Below, piece after piece: positions 18,994 through 29,018 of a stretch of 64,000 nt of DNA. The position numbers were made by a program, and so were the translations under genes. The notes below the pieces were generated by a model. It searched no databases. It saw only the letters and a program-made list of their open reading frames with translations, and was not told the origin of the DNA. The stretch lies in contig JAGTXO010000037.1 of the NCBI GenBank assembly GCA_019448385.1, positions 186,001 to 250,000 of the forward strand, written 5' to 3'. This DNA comes from Diacronema lutheri (lineage: Eukaryota; Haptophyta; Pavlovophyceae; Pavlovales; Pavlovaceae). Numbering within the stretch: position 1 is the first letter of the stretch; each line of letters starts with the position of its first letter.

Positions 18994-21567
18994 ATGGCCG
19001 ACCTGGGCGAGCTGTGCGCGCAGCTCGAGGCGCAGTTCGCCGAGCGCAACTTTGCAGGGGCGCTCGCGCTCGCCGAGCGCGTTGCTGTCGCCGAGGCGCA
19101 GCCCGACGTCGGGCTTCGCGCGCGGCTCGCGTGCCTCGTGCAGCTCTCGCGCGCGGACGACGCGCTCGCGCTGCTCGACGAGCACGGCGAGGCGCTGGGC
19201 GCGGATGCGGTGCTGCCGCGCGCCTTCTGCCTTTACCAGAATGGCCAAGCGCGCGCCGCGCTCGACCTCATCGAGCCCGAGCTCGCGGCGCGCGGCGCGC
19301 CGGCGGCGGACGACGGCGCGGCCGCGCAGCGGCGGCGCATGGGCCTTCTCCACCTGCAGGCGCAGCTGCACTACAAGCTTGGCGCGTATGCGGAGGCGGC
19401 GGGCGCGTACCAGCGCGTGCTCGCCGAGGACCCCTCCGCCGCCGACGACGAGGAAGTGCTCACCAACGCCACCGCCGCGTACGTGATGGCCGGGCGCGGC
19501 GCCGACGCGCTCCGGCTGCGCGCGCGCGCCGCCGGTCGCTGCTCGCTGTACGAGCTTGCATACAACTACGCGTGCGCGCAGATCGCGCAGGAGGATTATG
19601 CGGGCGCGCGCGCCATGCTCGACGAGGCCCTCGCCCTCTCCACGCACGCGCTGCACGCCGACGAGCTCGCCGACGACGACGAGATCGCGGCGGAGCAGGC
19701 GGCGATCCGCGTGCAGACGGCGCTCGTCGCGCAGCGCTCGGGCGACGAGGCGGCGGCGCAGGAGGGGTACTTAGGCGTGCTGCGGATCAAGGGGCACGAG
19801 GCGATCGACACGACCGTCGCCGCCGTCGCCGCCAACAACCTTGTCGCGCTGCGCGGCGACCGCGACCTCTTCGACTCGGCGAAGCGGTGCAAGGCGGCGC
19901 TCTCGGGCGCGGTCGCGGCCAAGCTGCTGCCGTCGCAGCGCCTCGTCTTCCTCGCGAATCAGGTGGTGCTCACATGGCACATGGGCAAGCCGGCGCTGTG
20001 CCGCGAGCTGCTCGACCAGCTCGACGCCGCCTTCCCCGCATCGGACCTGCCCGTGCTGCTGCGCGTCGCATTGCTCTCCCGCCCAAAGGCCGCGTCCAAG
20101 GAGGCGCCGTCCGCCGAGGCCGAGGCGCTCGCGCACCGCTGGGCGAGCGCGCACCCGCAGATCGCGGCGAGGCCGCTGCTCGCGCTCGCGCAGCTGCAGG
20201 CGCGCGCGCCGCTTCCCACGCCCAAGGGCCAGCCGCCCGTCGAGCCCCTGCGGCGCGCGTGCAATACCCTCGTCGCCATTCCGCCGCTTCGCCTTGCGCC
20301 GCGCCTCGTCGCGACCGTCAGCGCGCTGCTCGAGGCCCTCGGCGAGACGGCGGCGGCGGCGGCCTTCTTGGACGAGACGCTCGATCGGCTCGGCCGCGAC
20401 GCGCTGTGCACCACCGCCGCAATTCAAATTGACGGTGCGTCCGACGACGGCGGCGACGCGGCGGACGGCGCGGCGGACGGCGGCCGCGCCTCGCGCCAGA
20501 GGCAGCACGAGGCCATCCTGCGCGGCGCGGGCGCCTTCTTTGAGCGGCACGCGCTCTGGCGGCAGATGGCAGAGGTGCAGCAGCAGTTGCTCCGCGCCAA
20601 CCCGCGCGACCTCGCCGCGCGCGCGCGCCTCGTCGTCGCCGCGTCGCATTTTGACGGCGACCTGGCCGCGCAGCACGACGCCCTCCTCCCGGACGTGCAT
20701 AGGCCACCCGCGCGGCGCGACGACGACGAGGAGGGCGAGGGCGAGGGCGAGGAGGAGGAGGAGGTGGATATCGAGCAGCTCGAGAACCTGCAGCTGCCCT
20801 CCACCGGCCGCGGCTACCAGCCCGCGGCCCCCGTCGTTGCGGCGGCCGCTGCTGCCGCCGCGACCGGCGGCAAGCGCTCGCTCGAAAAGGGCGGCGCGTC
20901 CGCTGTCGACCCTGCGATCGGCGCAAAAAGGCGCAAGTGCGCACGCGCGCGCGCGGCCCGTCGCCGTCCTGCGCCCGACCCGCGCGTGGGCACGCCTCGC
21001 CCCGCGCTTTGCTCTGCGAACCACCTACCCCCTTCCCTTCTCTCTCCTCCTCTCCCCTCCCGCCAGGCAGCGCAAGCCGCGTTACCCCAAGGGTTACGAC
21101 CCAGCCAATCCGGGGCCGCCGCCCGATCCGGAGCGATGGCTGCCCAAGAAGGAGCGCTCCACCTACCGCCGTACAAAGGTGCGCGCCCGCCTGTCCCCCC
21201 CCCCCCCCCCCCCCCCCCCCTCCCCTCCCCCTCTCCCCCCTCCCCTCTCCCCCTTTCCCGCCGCATCGGATGCCTGACCCGTGCCTCGCACGATCCGCGC
21301 CCGGTCTTCCGCGACGGACCCCCCGCCTGCGCGCATCCCGCCGCCCCGCGCCGCGCCGCGCAGCGCGACAAGAAGAACGCGGCGCAGATGCGCGGGCCGC
21401 AGGGCGCAGCGGGCGGCACGGCGGGCAGCTCTGCGCTCGACTTTAGCAGCAAGGCGCCAAGCGGTGCGGGACCGTCGTCCGCGCCGCCGCTGCTGCCGCC
21501 GCCGGGCGAGGGCGGCCGCAACAAGGGCAAGAAGAAGGGCGGCAAGAAGAGCGGGGCCGCCTGGTAG
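18994..21567 (+). CDS. SRP72: signal recognition particle subunit SRP72
   Basis: Exons are 18994-20936, 21067-21178 and 21364-21567, giving 752 residues. ATG 18994 (MADLGELC) is preferred to an upstream in-frame GTG. The first 560 or so residues are TPR-like helical pairs (FAGALALAERVA, LARLACLVQLSRADDALALL and so on), which scaffold SRP68. The SRP72 RNA-binding signature is rebuilt across intron 1: KRRKQRKPRYPKGYDP, then DPERWLPKKERSTYR, which contacts 7S RNA. The C-terminus is Lys/Gly-rich (KGKKKGGKK). Both introns have GTGCGC donors (20937-21066 and 21179-21363), and the second has a run of 26 C. It lies head to head with the SRP receptor gene. Confidence 0.93.
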   Translation: MADLGELCAQLEAQFAERNFAGALALAERVAVAEAQPDVGLRARLACLVQLSRADDALALLDEHGEALGADAVLPRAFCLYQNGQARAALDLIEPELAARGAPAADDGAAAQRRRMGLLHLQAQLHYKLGAYAEAAGAYQRVLAEDPSAADDEEVLTNATAAYVMAGRGADALRLRARAAGRCSLYELAYNYACAQIAQEDYAGARAMLDEALALSTHALHADELADDDEIAAEQAAIRVQTALVAQRSGDEAAAQEGYLGVLRIKGHEAIDTTVAAVAANNLVALRGDRDLFDSAKRCKAALSGAVAAKLLPSQRLVFLANQVVLTWHMGKPALCRELLDQLDAAFPASDLPVLLRVALLSRPKAASKEAPSAEAEALAHRWASAHPQIAARPLLALAQLQARAPLPTPKGQPPVEPLRRACNTLVAIPPLRLAPRLVATVSALLEALGETAAAAAFLDETLDRLGRDALCTTAAIQIDGASDDGGDAADGAADGGRASRQRQHEAILRGAGAFFERHALWRQMAEVQQQLLRANPRDLAARARLVVAASHFDGDLAAQHDALLPDVHRPPARRDDDEEGEGEGEEEEEVDIEQLENLQLPSTGRGYQPAAPVVAAAAAAAATGGKRSLEKGGASAVDPAIGAKRRKCARARAARRRPAPDPRVGTPRPALCSANHLPPSLLSPPLPSRQAAQAALPQGLRPSQSGAAARSGAMAAQEGALHLPPYKGARPPVPPPPPPPPLPSPSPPSPLPLSRRIGCLTRASHDPRPVFRDGPPACAHPAAPRRAAQRDKKNAAQMRGPQGAAGGTAGSSALDFSSKAPSGAGPSSAPPLLPPPGEGGRNKGKKKGGKKSGAAW
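21179..21363 (+). other. SRP72 intron 2 with poly-C tract
   Basis: This 185-bp GT-AG intron has a pure C run at about 21195-21220 followed by CT-rich sequence, and ends in GCGCAG. Removing it joins STYRRTK to RDKKNAAQ. Confidence 0.8.
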
Positions 21568-21671
21568 GGCACGGCAATCGGACGCACTGCGCGCCAGAGC
21601 CACTGCACAGCTCACATTGACATCACATCATCCGGAGAGGGAGGGTCATTCAAGCCCGTGCATGTACAGTG

Positions 21672-21709
21672 AGCGAGGCCGCGCGAGGTGATAGCGAGGC
21701 CGCGCGAGG
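21672..21709. repeat. 17-bp direct repeat in the 3' region between convergent genes
   Basis: Two copies of agcgaggccgcgcgagg (21672-21688 and 21693-21709) are 21 bp apart, in the 160 bp between the SRP72 stop and the stop of the convergent dioxygenase gene. No function is evident. Confidence 0.6.
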
Positions 21710-21727
21710 CGAAGTCCGGCCCGTGAT

Positions 21728-23901
21728 TCATGCGCGGCCGACGCCGGTGGCTGAGCCGGCTGGTGATGTCCGCTCGTCCGATCGCGCGCGCGTGGGGGGA
21801 ACGCAGCACGCGCAGCACGCGACGACGACCTTCAGTGGGAAGAGCAGGCACTCGAGCAGCTCCCAAGTGCCTTGAAGCAGCCGCCCGCAGCAGCCGGGCG
21901 ATGGATCTGGCTCAGACCACAGCCTGAAGGCGGACGACGCCTTGCAACACGCGGCCACGCGAGGATAGTGCGCGCCGAGCAGGTCCTTGAGACCTTCCAC
22001 CTCCTGGATGCGCTTGAAGCCCTCCGCGCTGTACGTCTGCGCGCGCCACGGCGACGTCGGCATCGCACCGGCGCGCGCTTCGGTGGGTGCGTGAGGCCCC
22101 ACCAGGCCGGCCAGAGCGGGCGGCGCGCGCGCACGCGCGCACCTCCGCGTTGTAGTGCCGCGTGAAGAGCGGATCCGCCTCGAGCCTGCGCGTGGCCATC
22201 ACGATGAAGATGAAGAAAGCAGTCTCCGACTGCGCGCGCGAACGGCGGCGCGCGAATGGCGTGCCTCGGCAGTCAAGGCTGCCCAGCGCCCTCCCGCGCA
22301 TGCACGCTTGGCGCTTTGATGGTATGCGCGCGAGGGACGCGCGCGCGCGCGCATACAATGAGGAAGCCGGGGATCGTCATCTTCCCGCCGCCCCACTCGG
22401 CAAGCAGGCCCGGCAGCAAGTCGAGATGCTCGACGCCCCCCGCGTACACGGCGCGCAGACTCTCGAGCGAGCGCGCGTCGTCCGTAAGGTCTTCAAACGC
22501 GCGGATCGGCTGCATGAAGAGCGCGCGACGGAACGCGTTGTACCGCGGCACGCCGCGCGTTCGATCGCGATAAATCTCGAGCGCGGCCATGTCGAAGGGC
22601 GCGCCGCGGATGGGCACGCCGTCCATATCGGTGCGCGCAAATGCACCGTCACGGAACAGCGCCGGGTAATTGTGCAGCGTGAGCGCGCCAGAGGACGTGC
22701 CGCCGAAGCTGACCCACCAGTCCGCCGCAAAGTCACGCTCGCCGGCGCGCGCGAGGCCGACTGCATGCTCATGGAAGGTGTCGCGCATGTCGACCTTGCG
22801 CGGCTGCTCGGGCCATGCCGCGCCACGTCGCTGCGCCTCCTCCACCTCCGCGCAGCGTACAAAGTCGACCTCGTCGCGGATGAGCGGGTGGAGCCTGTAG
22901 ACCGCGACAAAGCACTCTGTGAAGGTGTACGCGCTGCCGTGGTCCTCAGGCCCCTGCGGCAGGCCGACGATGCCGGAGAGCACGCGCACGCCGGTGTGCA
23001 GCCCGAGCCGCTCCTTGATCGTCTTGCCAAGCAGCCCGTACCAGTTGGCGAACATGCCAACATCGAGCGTCCGCGTGGCGAGCAGCACGCGCGTCCAGTC
23101 GATCGTGTGGATCTTGGCCTGGATCGCAGCAACCGTCAGGCGAGCGCGCTGGAAGACGGTCTCGTCGGACCACGTCGGGTGCGCCGAGGCGATCGCGCGC
23201 GCCACGCGGTTGTGCTCCTTGAGGAAGAGCGACTGCAGCAGCACCACGCCAAGGAACGAGTTGAGTTGGTCGCCTGCCGTGAAGATGTGCGAGCCGCCGC
23301 TGTCACCGCCGCCGGCGCGGCACGCAGCGCGCTCGGATGGCGCGGCGCCAGTGGGCAAAATGTGCGTCGTCGTGTCGAGCTCGATCACCTCGCCAGACCG
23401 GTACGTTCGCGTGCGCGACACCTGCGCGGGCGTGGTGCCGTAGATTGCGGAGCCGTCCCACCACGCCGTGCGCGTGTTGAGATGGTAGCGGTAGCCGCTA
23501 GCCTCGCGCTGCGTGTCGGGCTCGAGCAGCTGGCCAGATGCTGTCTCGGGGAAGCGGAACGAGGCGAGCGGGCAGCCAAAAGCGTCGCCATGGTCGAGCG
23601 CGCCACGCGGCGGCCCTTGCTCGAGCGCATGATCCATCCAGTCATGCACATTGAGCTGAACCCACGCGGCCGCGAGCATGTTGAAGGCGGCGCCCGCAGT
23701 CGGCGCGTCGACCGACCGACCAAGGAGCGCCTGCGCCACGTGCTGCGGCGGTGGGCTGTGCGCGTGCACAGCGGGCGTCGGCACGTGCGTCGTGTTGCGC
23801 CCAAACGGAATGTGCTGCGCACCCGCCTCTGACGCGTGCGCGCCGCTTGGCGTGCGCCAGCGCGGCGCGACGAGCCCGAAACTGCAAGGGCGCGCGGTAT
23901 G

Positions 23902-23945
<44 letters not shown>

Positions 23946-24239
23946 GCGTCGGTGGGGGCTCGCATCGCGCGCATTTTCGTGGGCGAGCGCGCGGCGAGAC
24001 GATGCGCACATTTGCGTTTGTTCAAACGTGCCGAGCTCAGGGCGATTGCGGCCGCCTGCGGCCTGCAAGTTGTAGCGCGAGAGCTGCGTCCGCCGGAGGA
24101 TGAGCGCAACGATGGCCAGCGGCCACGGCCACGTGTGCCACGGGAGGTGCGCGTCCGTCCAAAGCAAAACACGAATCCAAACGCGGTCGAACGCGCCCAC
24201 ACCGTCCCAGTCAAAGGGCACGTCGCCGTCCAGCCCCAT
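21728..24239 (-). CDS. fatty-acid alpha-dioxygenase (heme peroxidase superfamily)
   Basis: Exons are 24239-24010, 23881-22357, 22229-22143 and 22036-21728, giving 716 residues (plant enzymes are about 640). The family oxygenates fatty acids at the alpha carbon to 2-hydroperoxides. Recognisable parts are the N-terminal membrane-associated helices (FDRVWIRVLLW), distal-heme WVQLNVHDWMDH, TRTAWWDGSAIYG, LFLKEHNRVARAI, KIHTIDWTRVLL, NWYGLLGKTIKERLG, the radical Tyr and proximal His in VYRLHPLI, ALEIYRDRTRGVPRYN and the C-terminal SETAFFIFIVMATRRLEAD. All key heme and Tyr residues are present. Intron donors are GTGCGC, GTATGC and GTGCGC; the first intron (23882-24009) holds a run of 42 C on the coding strand. 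After the usual family end there is an extra tail of about 50 residues with LLECLLFPLKVVVACCACCV, a possible palmitoylated or membrane-bound segment. Confidence 0.9.
23903..23944 (-). repeat. 42-nt homopolymer (C on the coding strand) in dioxygenase intron 1
   Basis: An uninterrupted G run on the plus strand lies just before the TTGCAG acceptor of the minus-strand gene, where a polypyrimidine tract is expected. Confidence 0.9.
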
Positions 24240-24516
24240 AGCGCTCGGCGAGGCGGACGTAGAGGTGTTGGAGGGGTTGGACGCACGCTCAATTTTCCGC
24301 GCGATTTTGTATCATCAAGCCGGGCATAGAGCATAGACTCAAAAGTCAAAACGTTGCAGAAACGGGCCACATGATTGTCATGATGGGGCTCGAGCCAGCC
24401 CACGGGCGCGGTTGACTTGTTGCAACTCGTATTGGGACATTTTTCTTATTGGGATAGCGGTACGTAGTACCCAAAAATAAATATGAAATAAGGTTTTTGG
24501 TCGGAGGGAGGGAATA
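24240..24516. promoter_or_regulatory. divergent promoter region between alpha-dioxygenase and HD phosphohydrolase
   Basis: This region of 277 bp separates two start codons facing away from each other. The half next to the plus gene (about 24410-24512) is clearly AT-rich with TATTGGGA motifs at 24430 and 24448 and an AATAAATATGAAATAA stretch, so a TATA-like or CCAAT-like core element is possible. An alternative upstream exon for the minus gene cannot be excluded here. Confidence 0.5.
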
Positions 24517-26706
24517 ATGGCGGCACGCGGTCTCTTCGCAGACCGCGTGCACGCGGATGAGGAGGGGGACGAGGATGACGAGCACCCAGTTGCCTTCTCG
24601 CAGATGGCCAACCAGCGCTCAGACGTGTTTGCTGCGCATATGCGCGACCATTCGCGCGTGCCGCGCCTACCCAACGGCACCAATGAGACCACCGAGCTCC
24701 CGCCGCTGTCCGCCGCGCCCCCGCGCCGGCACGGCAAGCTCGTCAACGACACGATCCACGGGCTGATGCGGATCGACCCCAACGCGCTGGCCATTGTGGA
24801 CACGCCCGAATTCCAGCGGCTGCGCGACCTCAAGCAGCTCGGCCTTTCGCACTACGTCTACCCGTGCGCGTCGCACTCGCGCTTCGAGCACTCGCTCGGC
24901 ACATACGCGCTCGCCGACGGGTGGGTGACGCACTTCCAGCAGTGCCAGCCCGAGTTGGGGATCGGGCGAAAGGAGCGCACGCTCGTCACGCTCGCCGGCC
25001 TTTGCCACGACCTCGGCCACGGCCCCTTCTCCCATCTGTGGGACAACGAGGTGCTGCCGCGGCTGCGCGAGCTCGGCCGCATCGATGCCGACCGCGAGTG
25101 GAGCCACGAGTGGATGTCGTGCGAGCTGCTCGAGCACCTCTTCGACGAGAACGGGCTTGAGGACCGGCTCGCGCTCGACTCGCGCGACGGTCTCGTCCGC
25201 GCCGACCTGCGCGCCATCGAGGAGCTCATCTCGATCGACAAGCGCGATTACGACTCTGCTGGTAGGTACCACGGCCGGCACTCGGGCAGGCCGCAGCTGC
25301 AGCTCGGCGGCAAGATGTACCTATACGAGATTGTGGCAAACGGGCGCAATTCGGTGGACATTGACAAGTTTGACTACCTCTTGCGCGACGGGCGCGCGTG
25401 CAGCGTGCAGCCCAACTTTGACCACCGCCGGCTGATGCAGCTCTCAAAGGCGAGCGCGCTGGGGGAGGGGCGGGGAGGGTGGAGGGGAGGATGAAGGGGT
25501 GGGTGGCGCAGGGAGCAGCCGCAGCGCGGCCGCTCGCCGGGCGCACATTCGCTCCGCGCCAAGCGCCGCGCGCCTGCCCGCGCTCACGCTTTCCCCAGCC
25601 GCTCGGCTCGTCCTCGCGCCGTTTCAGGTGATCAACAATAAAATCTGCTTTAAAGGGTCCGAGGTGTACACGCTGTACAACATGTTCAACACGCGCGCAA
25701 ACCTGCACCAGGTCGTCTACACGCACGCCAAAGCCAAGGCTATCGAGTTCATGGTCACCGACGCGCTCGTGGCCGCCGATCGGCACTACCGCTTCAACGA
25801 GCTCATCTGGGAGCCGGCGCGCTTCAAGACAATCGACGACACGCTGCTCAAGCGCATCGAGTGGAGCACCGACGACGACCTTGCGCAGGCGCGCGCGATC
25901 GTCTCGAGGCTGCGGTGCGCGCAGCGCCGCAGCCGGCTCGCCAGGCTCGGCGCATGCATGCGGCCGCGCGGCGGCGCTGAGCGCAGTCGGCGTGGCCGCG
26001 CCTGCGCCCGCGCGCAGGAGGCGCGACCTGTACAAGTTTGCGGGCGAGGTGACGGTGCCCGACCACATGCACGCCTCGTGGGCGCGGGTGCGTCCGGCCG
26101 ATATCGTGAGCAAGGCTCCGTCCGGCTCTGCGCTGCGCGAGTGCGATGTGATCGTGGACAACAAGGAGATCAATTATTCGATGAAGGCGCGCGAGCTGCA
26201 CCCGCGCGCACACCCACTCCCAGACCCCGCCGTGCACCGCACGTGCGCACGTGCGCGCGCGCGCGCGCGCGTCGGGCGCGTGCCGCCCTAGCGCCGCCAG
26301 CATCGGCCAGGCGCCCCCGCGGCGCAACGTACGCGTCGCCCACGCGCCGCGCGCCGCGCGCGCAACGCTGCGTGTGCCGCCGGCGCAGTCCAAGGACCCG
26401 GTGAGCAACGTGGACTTCTTCGACAACCTCGACTCGACGAGCGCGGCGCCGCTCGGCGCGGAGAAGGTCTCGGCCATTTTGCCGCGCGTCTTCCAAGACA
26501 AGAAGGTCCGACTCTTCGTGCGCGACGCGGCCAAGCTCGCGGACGCGCAGGCCGCGCTCAACAGCTTTGCAAAGTCGCGGCAGTGCACGAGCCCGATCGG
26601 CAACACGCCGGTCAAGCGGGCGCGTGCAGACGAGGGTGGCGGCCCGCATTCCGCCTCGCGCGCGCGCGCCCTCCCCGGGCTGACCATTGACGAGAGAGAC
26701 CGGTGA
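24517..26706 (+). CDS. SAMHD1-like HD-domain dNTP triphosphohydrolase
   Basis: Exons are 24517-25449, 25628-25914, 26018-26186 and 26389-26706, giving 568 residues. The family cleaves dNTPs to nucleoside and triphosphate. Conserved parts are the allosteric-site start KLVNDTIHGLM, TPEFQRLRDLKQLG, SHSRFEHSLGTY, the metal-binding LCHDLGHGPFSH (His-Asp), YLYEIVANGRNSVDIDKFDYLLRD (catalytic Asp), YNMFNTRANLHQVVY and the C-terminal INYSMKSKDPVSNVDFF, which aligns gap-free with SAMHD1. There is no SAM domain; the N-terminal 70 residues are acidic and unstructured. Introns 1 and 3 have GC donors (AAG/GCGAGC and AAG/GCGCGC), and intron 2 has GTGCGC. It is likely a cytosolic or nuclear enzyme controlling dNTP pools. 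Confidence 0.92.
25450..25627 (+). other. GC-AG intron 1 of the HD phosphohydrolase
   Basis: AAG/GCGAGC to TTTCAG; removal joins LMQLSK to VINNKICF in phase 0, matching the family without a gap. Confidence 0.85.
26187..26388 (+). other. GC-AG intron 3 of the HD phosphohydrolase
   Basis: AAG/GCGCGC to GCGCAG; no GT is available near the conserved joint YSMK-SKDPVS. Confidence 0.85.
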
Positions 26707-26844
26707 CGGGTGGCGGCCTGCACATCCGGTCCGCCATCGCGTGTCGCGCACGAAACCTGCATGGCACCATATGGGGGCTCGTGCAGGCCCCCATATGTAA
26801 CGGCGCGGAAAAACGTTCGACTCTGCGCAACTTCGCGCTCCGTG

Positions 26845-27704
26845 ATGCCCGCGATGCACGTGCTGGCGCTCCTCGTAGGAAGCCACCAGCCGTTGCGCGC
26901 GCTGCAGGCCAGCGCGGCGCAGCGTCATGCTGCGGCCTTCCCCTCGCGGCCGCAGACCGACGCAGCGACTTGCTGTGCGCTGGCTGCCGCCTCGAGAAGA
27001 GACGTCGCGCAGCTCGGCGCGCTCGCGCTCGGAGCCGTGATGCTGCCCGGCGCAGCGCGCGCTTCATCCAATCCGGCCAACTCCTACTACTTTCCGATGG
27101 CCAAGTACCGCTACCTGCCGCGCATCAACCGCGCCTTCAGGGGGCTCACCGAGTCAGCCACGCAGCCGGAGGGCGCGCCAGCCGACTGGCAGGCGCTCGG
27201 CACCGTCTGGACGTATGCGGACGACGCGACAACGGCGCTCACGCTATATGCAAACTCGGTCGAGGGTAGCCGCTCGTCCAAAGGCAAGCGCAAGAGCGCG
27301 CGCATAAAGCAGCTGTACGTGTACGCGCAGGACTACACCGCGGGCGTCGCAAAGCTTGCAAAGGCCGTGACCGCGCACAAGGCGGCTGATGTGCCGGGCG
27401 CGGTCCAAGAATCGCTCACGGCGTTGCAGCGGTACAAGGACCTCGCGGACATCAACGGCGCGAACGGTGTGCTCCTCGCCCGCGCGACGCAAGACGACGC
27501 GCTCGCAGGCGTCTCAAATTGCCCCCCCCCCCCCCCCCCCCACCCCCCCCTACGCATTCGCGCGCGATCCCTGCCCTCACGCGCCCCTTCGGCGCATGTG
27601 CAGCCATGCCACCCGACGTGCCGATCGACCAGCAGAAGTACATTGCCGTCTTCAAGGGCGGTGGGTACAAGAACGAGGGCAAGGTGATCATCCCGCTGCG
27701 CTGA
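26845..27704 (+). CDS. thylakoid-lumen protein with twin-arginine signal, 254 aa
   Basis: Exons are 26845-27508 and 27604-27704, with a GC-AG intron (CAG/GCGTCT, poly-C tract, GTGCAG). The N-terminus looks tripartite: a hydrophobic start (MHVLALLVGS) as ER signal, a Ser/Ala/Arg-rich transit-like part, then SRRDVAQLGALALGAVMLPGAARA, a twin-arginine lumen signal with an ARA cleavage site. The mature part (about 175 residues) is helical: YYFPMAKYRYLPRINRAF, WTYADDATTALTLYANSVEG, LYVYAQDYTAGVAKLAKAV. It ends in IDQQKYIAVFKGGGYKNEG. This is the pattern of small four-helix lumenal proteins around photosystem II (PsbQ/Psb31-like), but I cannot name it. Start ATG 26845 gives the best signal; an upstream in-frame frame exists. 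Confidence 0.65.
27509..27603 (+). other. GC-AG intron of the lumen-protein gene
   Basis: CAG/GCGTCT to GTGCAG with a C18 run. The nearby GT (2 nt on) would give the wrong frame, so the GC donor is required to reach MPPDVPIDQQKY. Confidence 0.7.
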
Positions 27705-27944
27705 CGATCTGACGATTTGACGAGCGGACACCCCTTCAAGCCTTCCGAAGTCTGCCGCGCTTTGGTTGGTGACTAGCTAGCGCCGGGCTTCAGAGCAACT
27801 GCGACGGCAGCACAGTCAATCACTGACTCACTCCTCTTCCGCGAAACGTCCGGCGGTCCGTAGTATCGCGGGCGCCGCCGAGGTCGCGCTCCGCGCCCGG
27901 GGCGACTCGGTGCGCATCTCGGGCTGCAGGCCGAACCACAGGAG

Positions 27945-28615
27945 ATGCCCATGATTGACATGGAGCGCGACGCGCTGCCCGTAGGCAGCAAGCTGGACAT
28001 TGGCGCCTTTGGATGCTGTGGCGAGGACATCCTGCTACTCCCTCCATTTGCGCTCCTTCTGTCGCTCGCGCTCGGAGGTGCGGTTCATGGCGCGCTCCTT
28101 GGCGCGGGCGTTGCGTCCGGATGGTTGCCCTCGCCTGCAGACTTGCTGCTCTTTCGTGGGCCCACGTTCGCCGGGCTCTTCCTCGTCGTCTGCGCGCTCG
28201 AGGCGAGCGCGTTCACGTTGCTGATGAAGAAGAAGACGAACCCTGGCTTTGCGCCCGTCAACGGCCTGGCGACCGACGGAATCTACCACGTGACGCGGAA
28301 TCCCATGTGCGGCCGCACGGCGCGACGGCACTGCGCGAGTTTGCGGCAAACGTGCACCTCGCGCCGCGCCGCGCCGGCCGATTTCACGCACGCCGCATGC
28401 CCGCGTGCAGGTACGTTGGGATGGTCACGCTCTCTTTGGCGGTCGCCGTCCTCGCCAACTCATTCCCGCTGCTGTGCACCTCGTTTGCGCTCTTCATGTA
28501 CCTCCACTTGGGCGTGATCCGCGTCGAGGAGCGGATGCTCGTGCGCATGTTTGGCGAGGAGTACGTCGCCTTCCAAAGACGCACGCCGCGTTGGCTCGTG
28601 CCCCACGTCTGCTGA
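27945..28615 (+). CDS. isoprenylcysteine carboxyl methyltransferase-like membrane protein, 188 aa
   Basis: Exons are 27945-28306 and 28411-28615; donor GTGCGG, phase 2. The joint restores YHVTRNPM-YVGMV, the conserved cofactor-binding core of the ICMT/PEMT-type membrane methyltransferases, and the C-terminus has VIRVEERMLVRMFGEEYVAFQRRTPRW, also typical. Three or four hydrophobic helices are visible (LLLPPFALLLSLALGG, TFAGLFLVVCALEASAF, LAVAVLANSFPLL). It is about as long as bacterial-type family members and shorter than animal ICMT, so the substrate is uncertain: prenylated Cys, a lipid headgroup or a small thiol. Cellular membrane location is inferred. Confidence 0.8.
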
Positions 28616-28746
28616 GTCCCGACCGTCCGTAATATGGGGTGTCGGACGTGGCCCGCCGCGCGCCCTCTGCCGGTCCGCGGTCGGCGTCGAGACTCGAGAA
28701 TCGAGACGCGCCGTGGGTCCAAGCGCAGGGTGGCTAGCGCCTCGGT

Positions 28747-28747
<1 letters not shown>

Positions 28748-28819
<72 letters not shown>
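28748..28819. repeat. 72-nt uninterrupted poly-G
   Basis: This is the longest homopolymer in the window and lies outside any intron I can place. Its length is likely to vary or to be misassembled. Confidence 0.95.
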
Positions 28820-28820
<1 letters not shown>

Positions 28821-28896
28821 GAAGGGAGGGGAAGGAGCGGAGCGGTGTTGTCCTGTACCCGAACAGCTAGCTGTACGCTTCACATTGATCCAGGAA

Positions 28897-28928
<32 letters not shown>

Positions 28929-28953
28929 GGGGGGGGGGGGGGGGGGGGGGGGG
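28897..28953. repeat. poly-G interrupted once by TT
   Basis: A run of 30 G, then TT, then 25 G. Confidence 0.95.
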
Positions 28954-28976
28954 CGGAAAGGTTGCCGTCAGGGCTT

Positions 28977-29018
28977 GGGGACAGGCGGTTCCCCGGTGGG
29001 GACAGGCGGTTGCCCGGT
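28977..29018. repeat. 21-bp tandem duplicate
   Basis: Two adjacent copies of ggggacaggcggttcccggt-type sequence differ at one position (ttcccc against ttgccc). They follow the poly-G block directly. Confidence 0.7.

Noticed and set aside
18853-19656. N-terminal extension of SRP receptor alpha
   Set aside because: The frame runs through the SRP72 coding region by chance; MIDHFCVLL is the conserved family start.
27511-27512. GT donor two bases after the GC donor in the lumen-protein gene
   Set aside because: It gives the wrong frame for the conserved-looking last exon; the GC donor is in phase.
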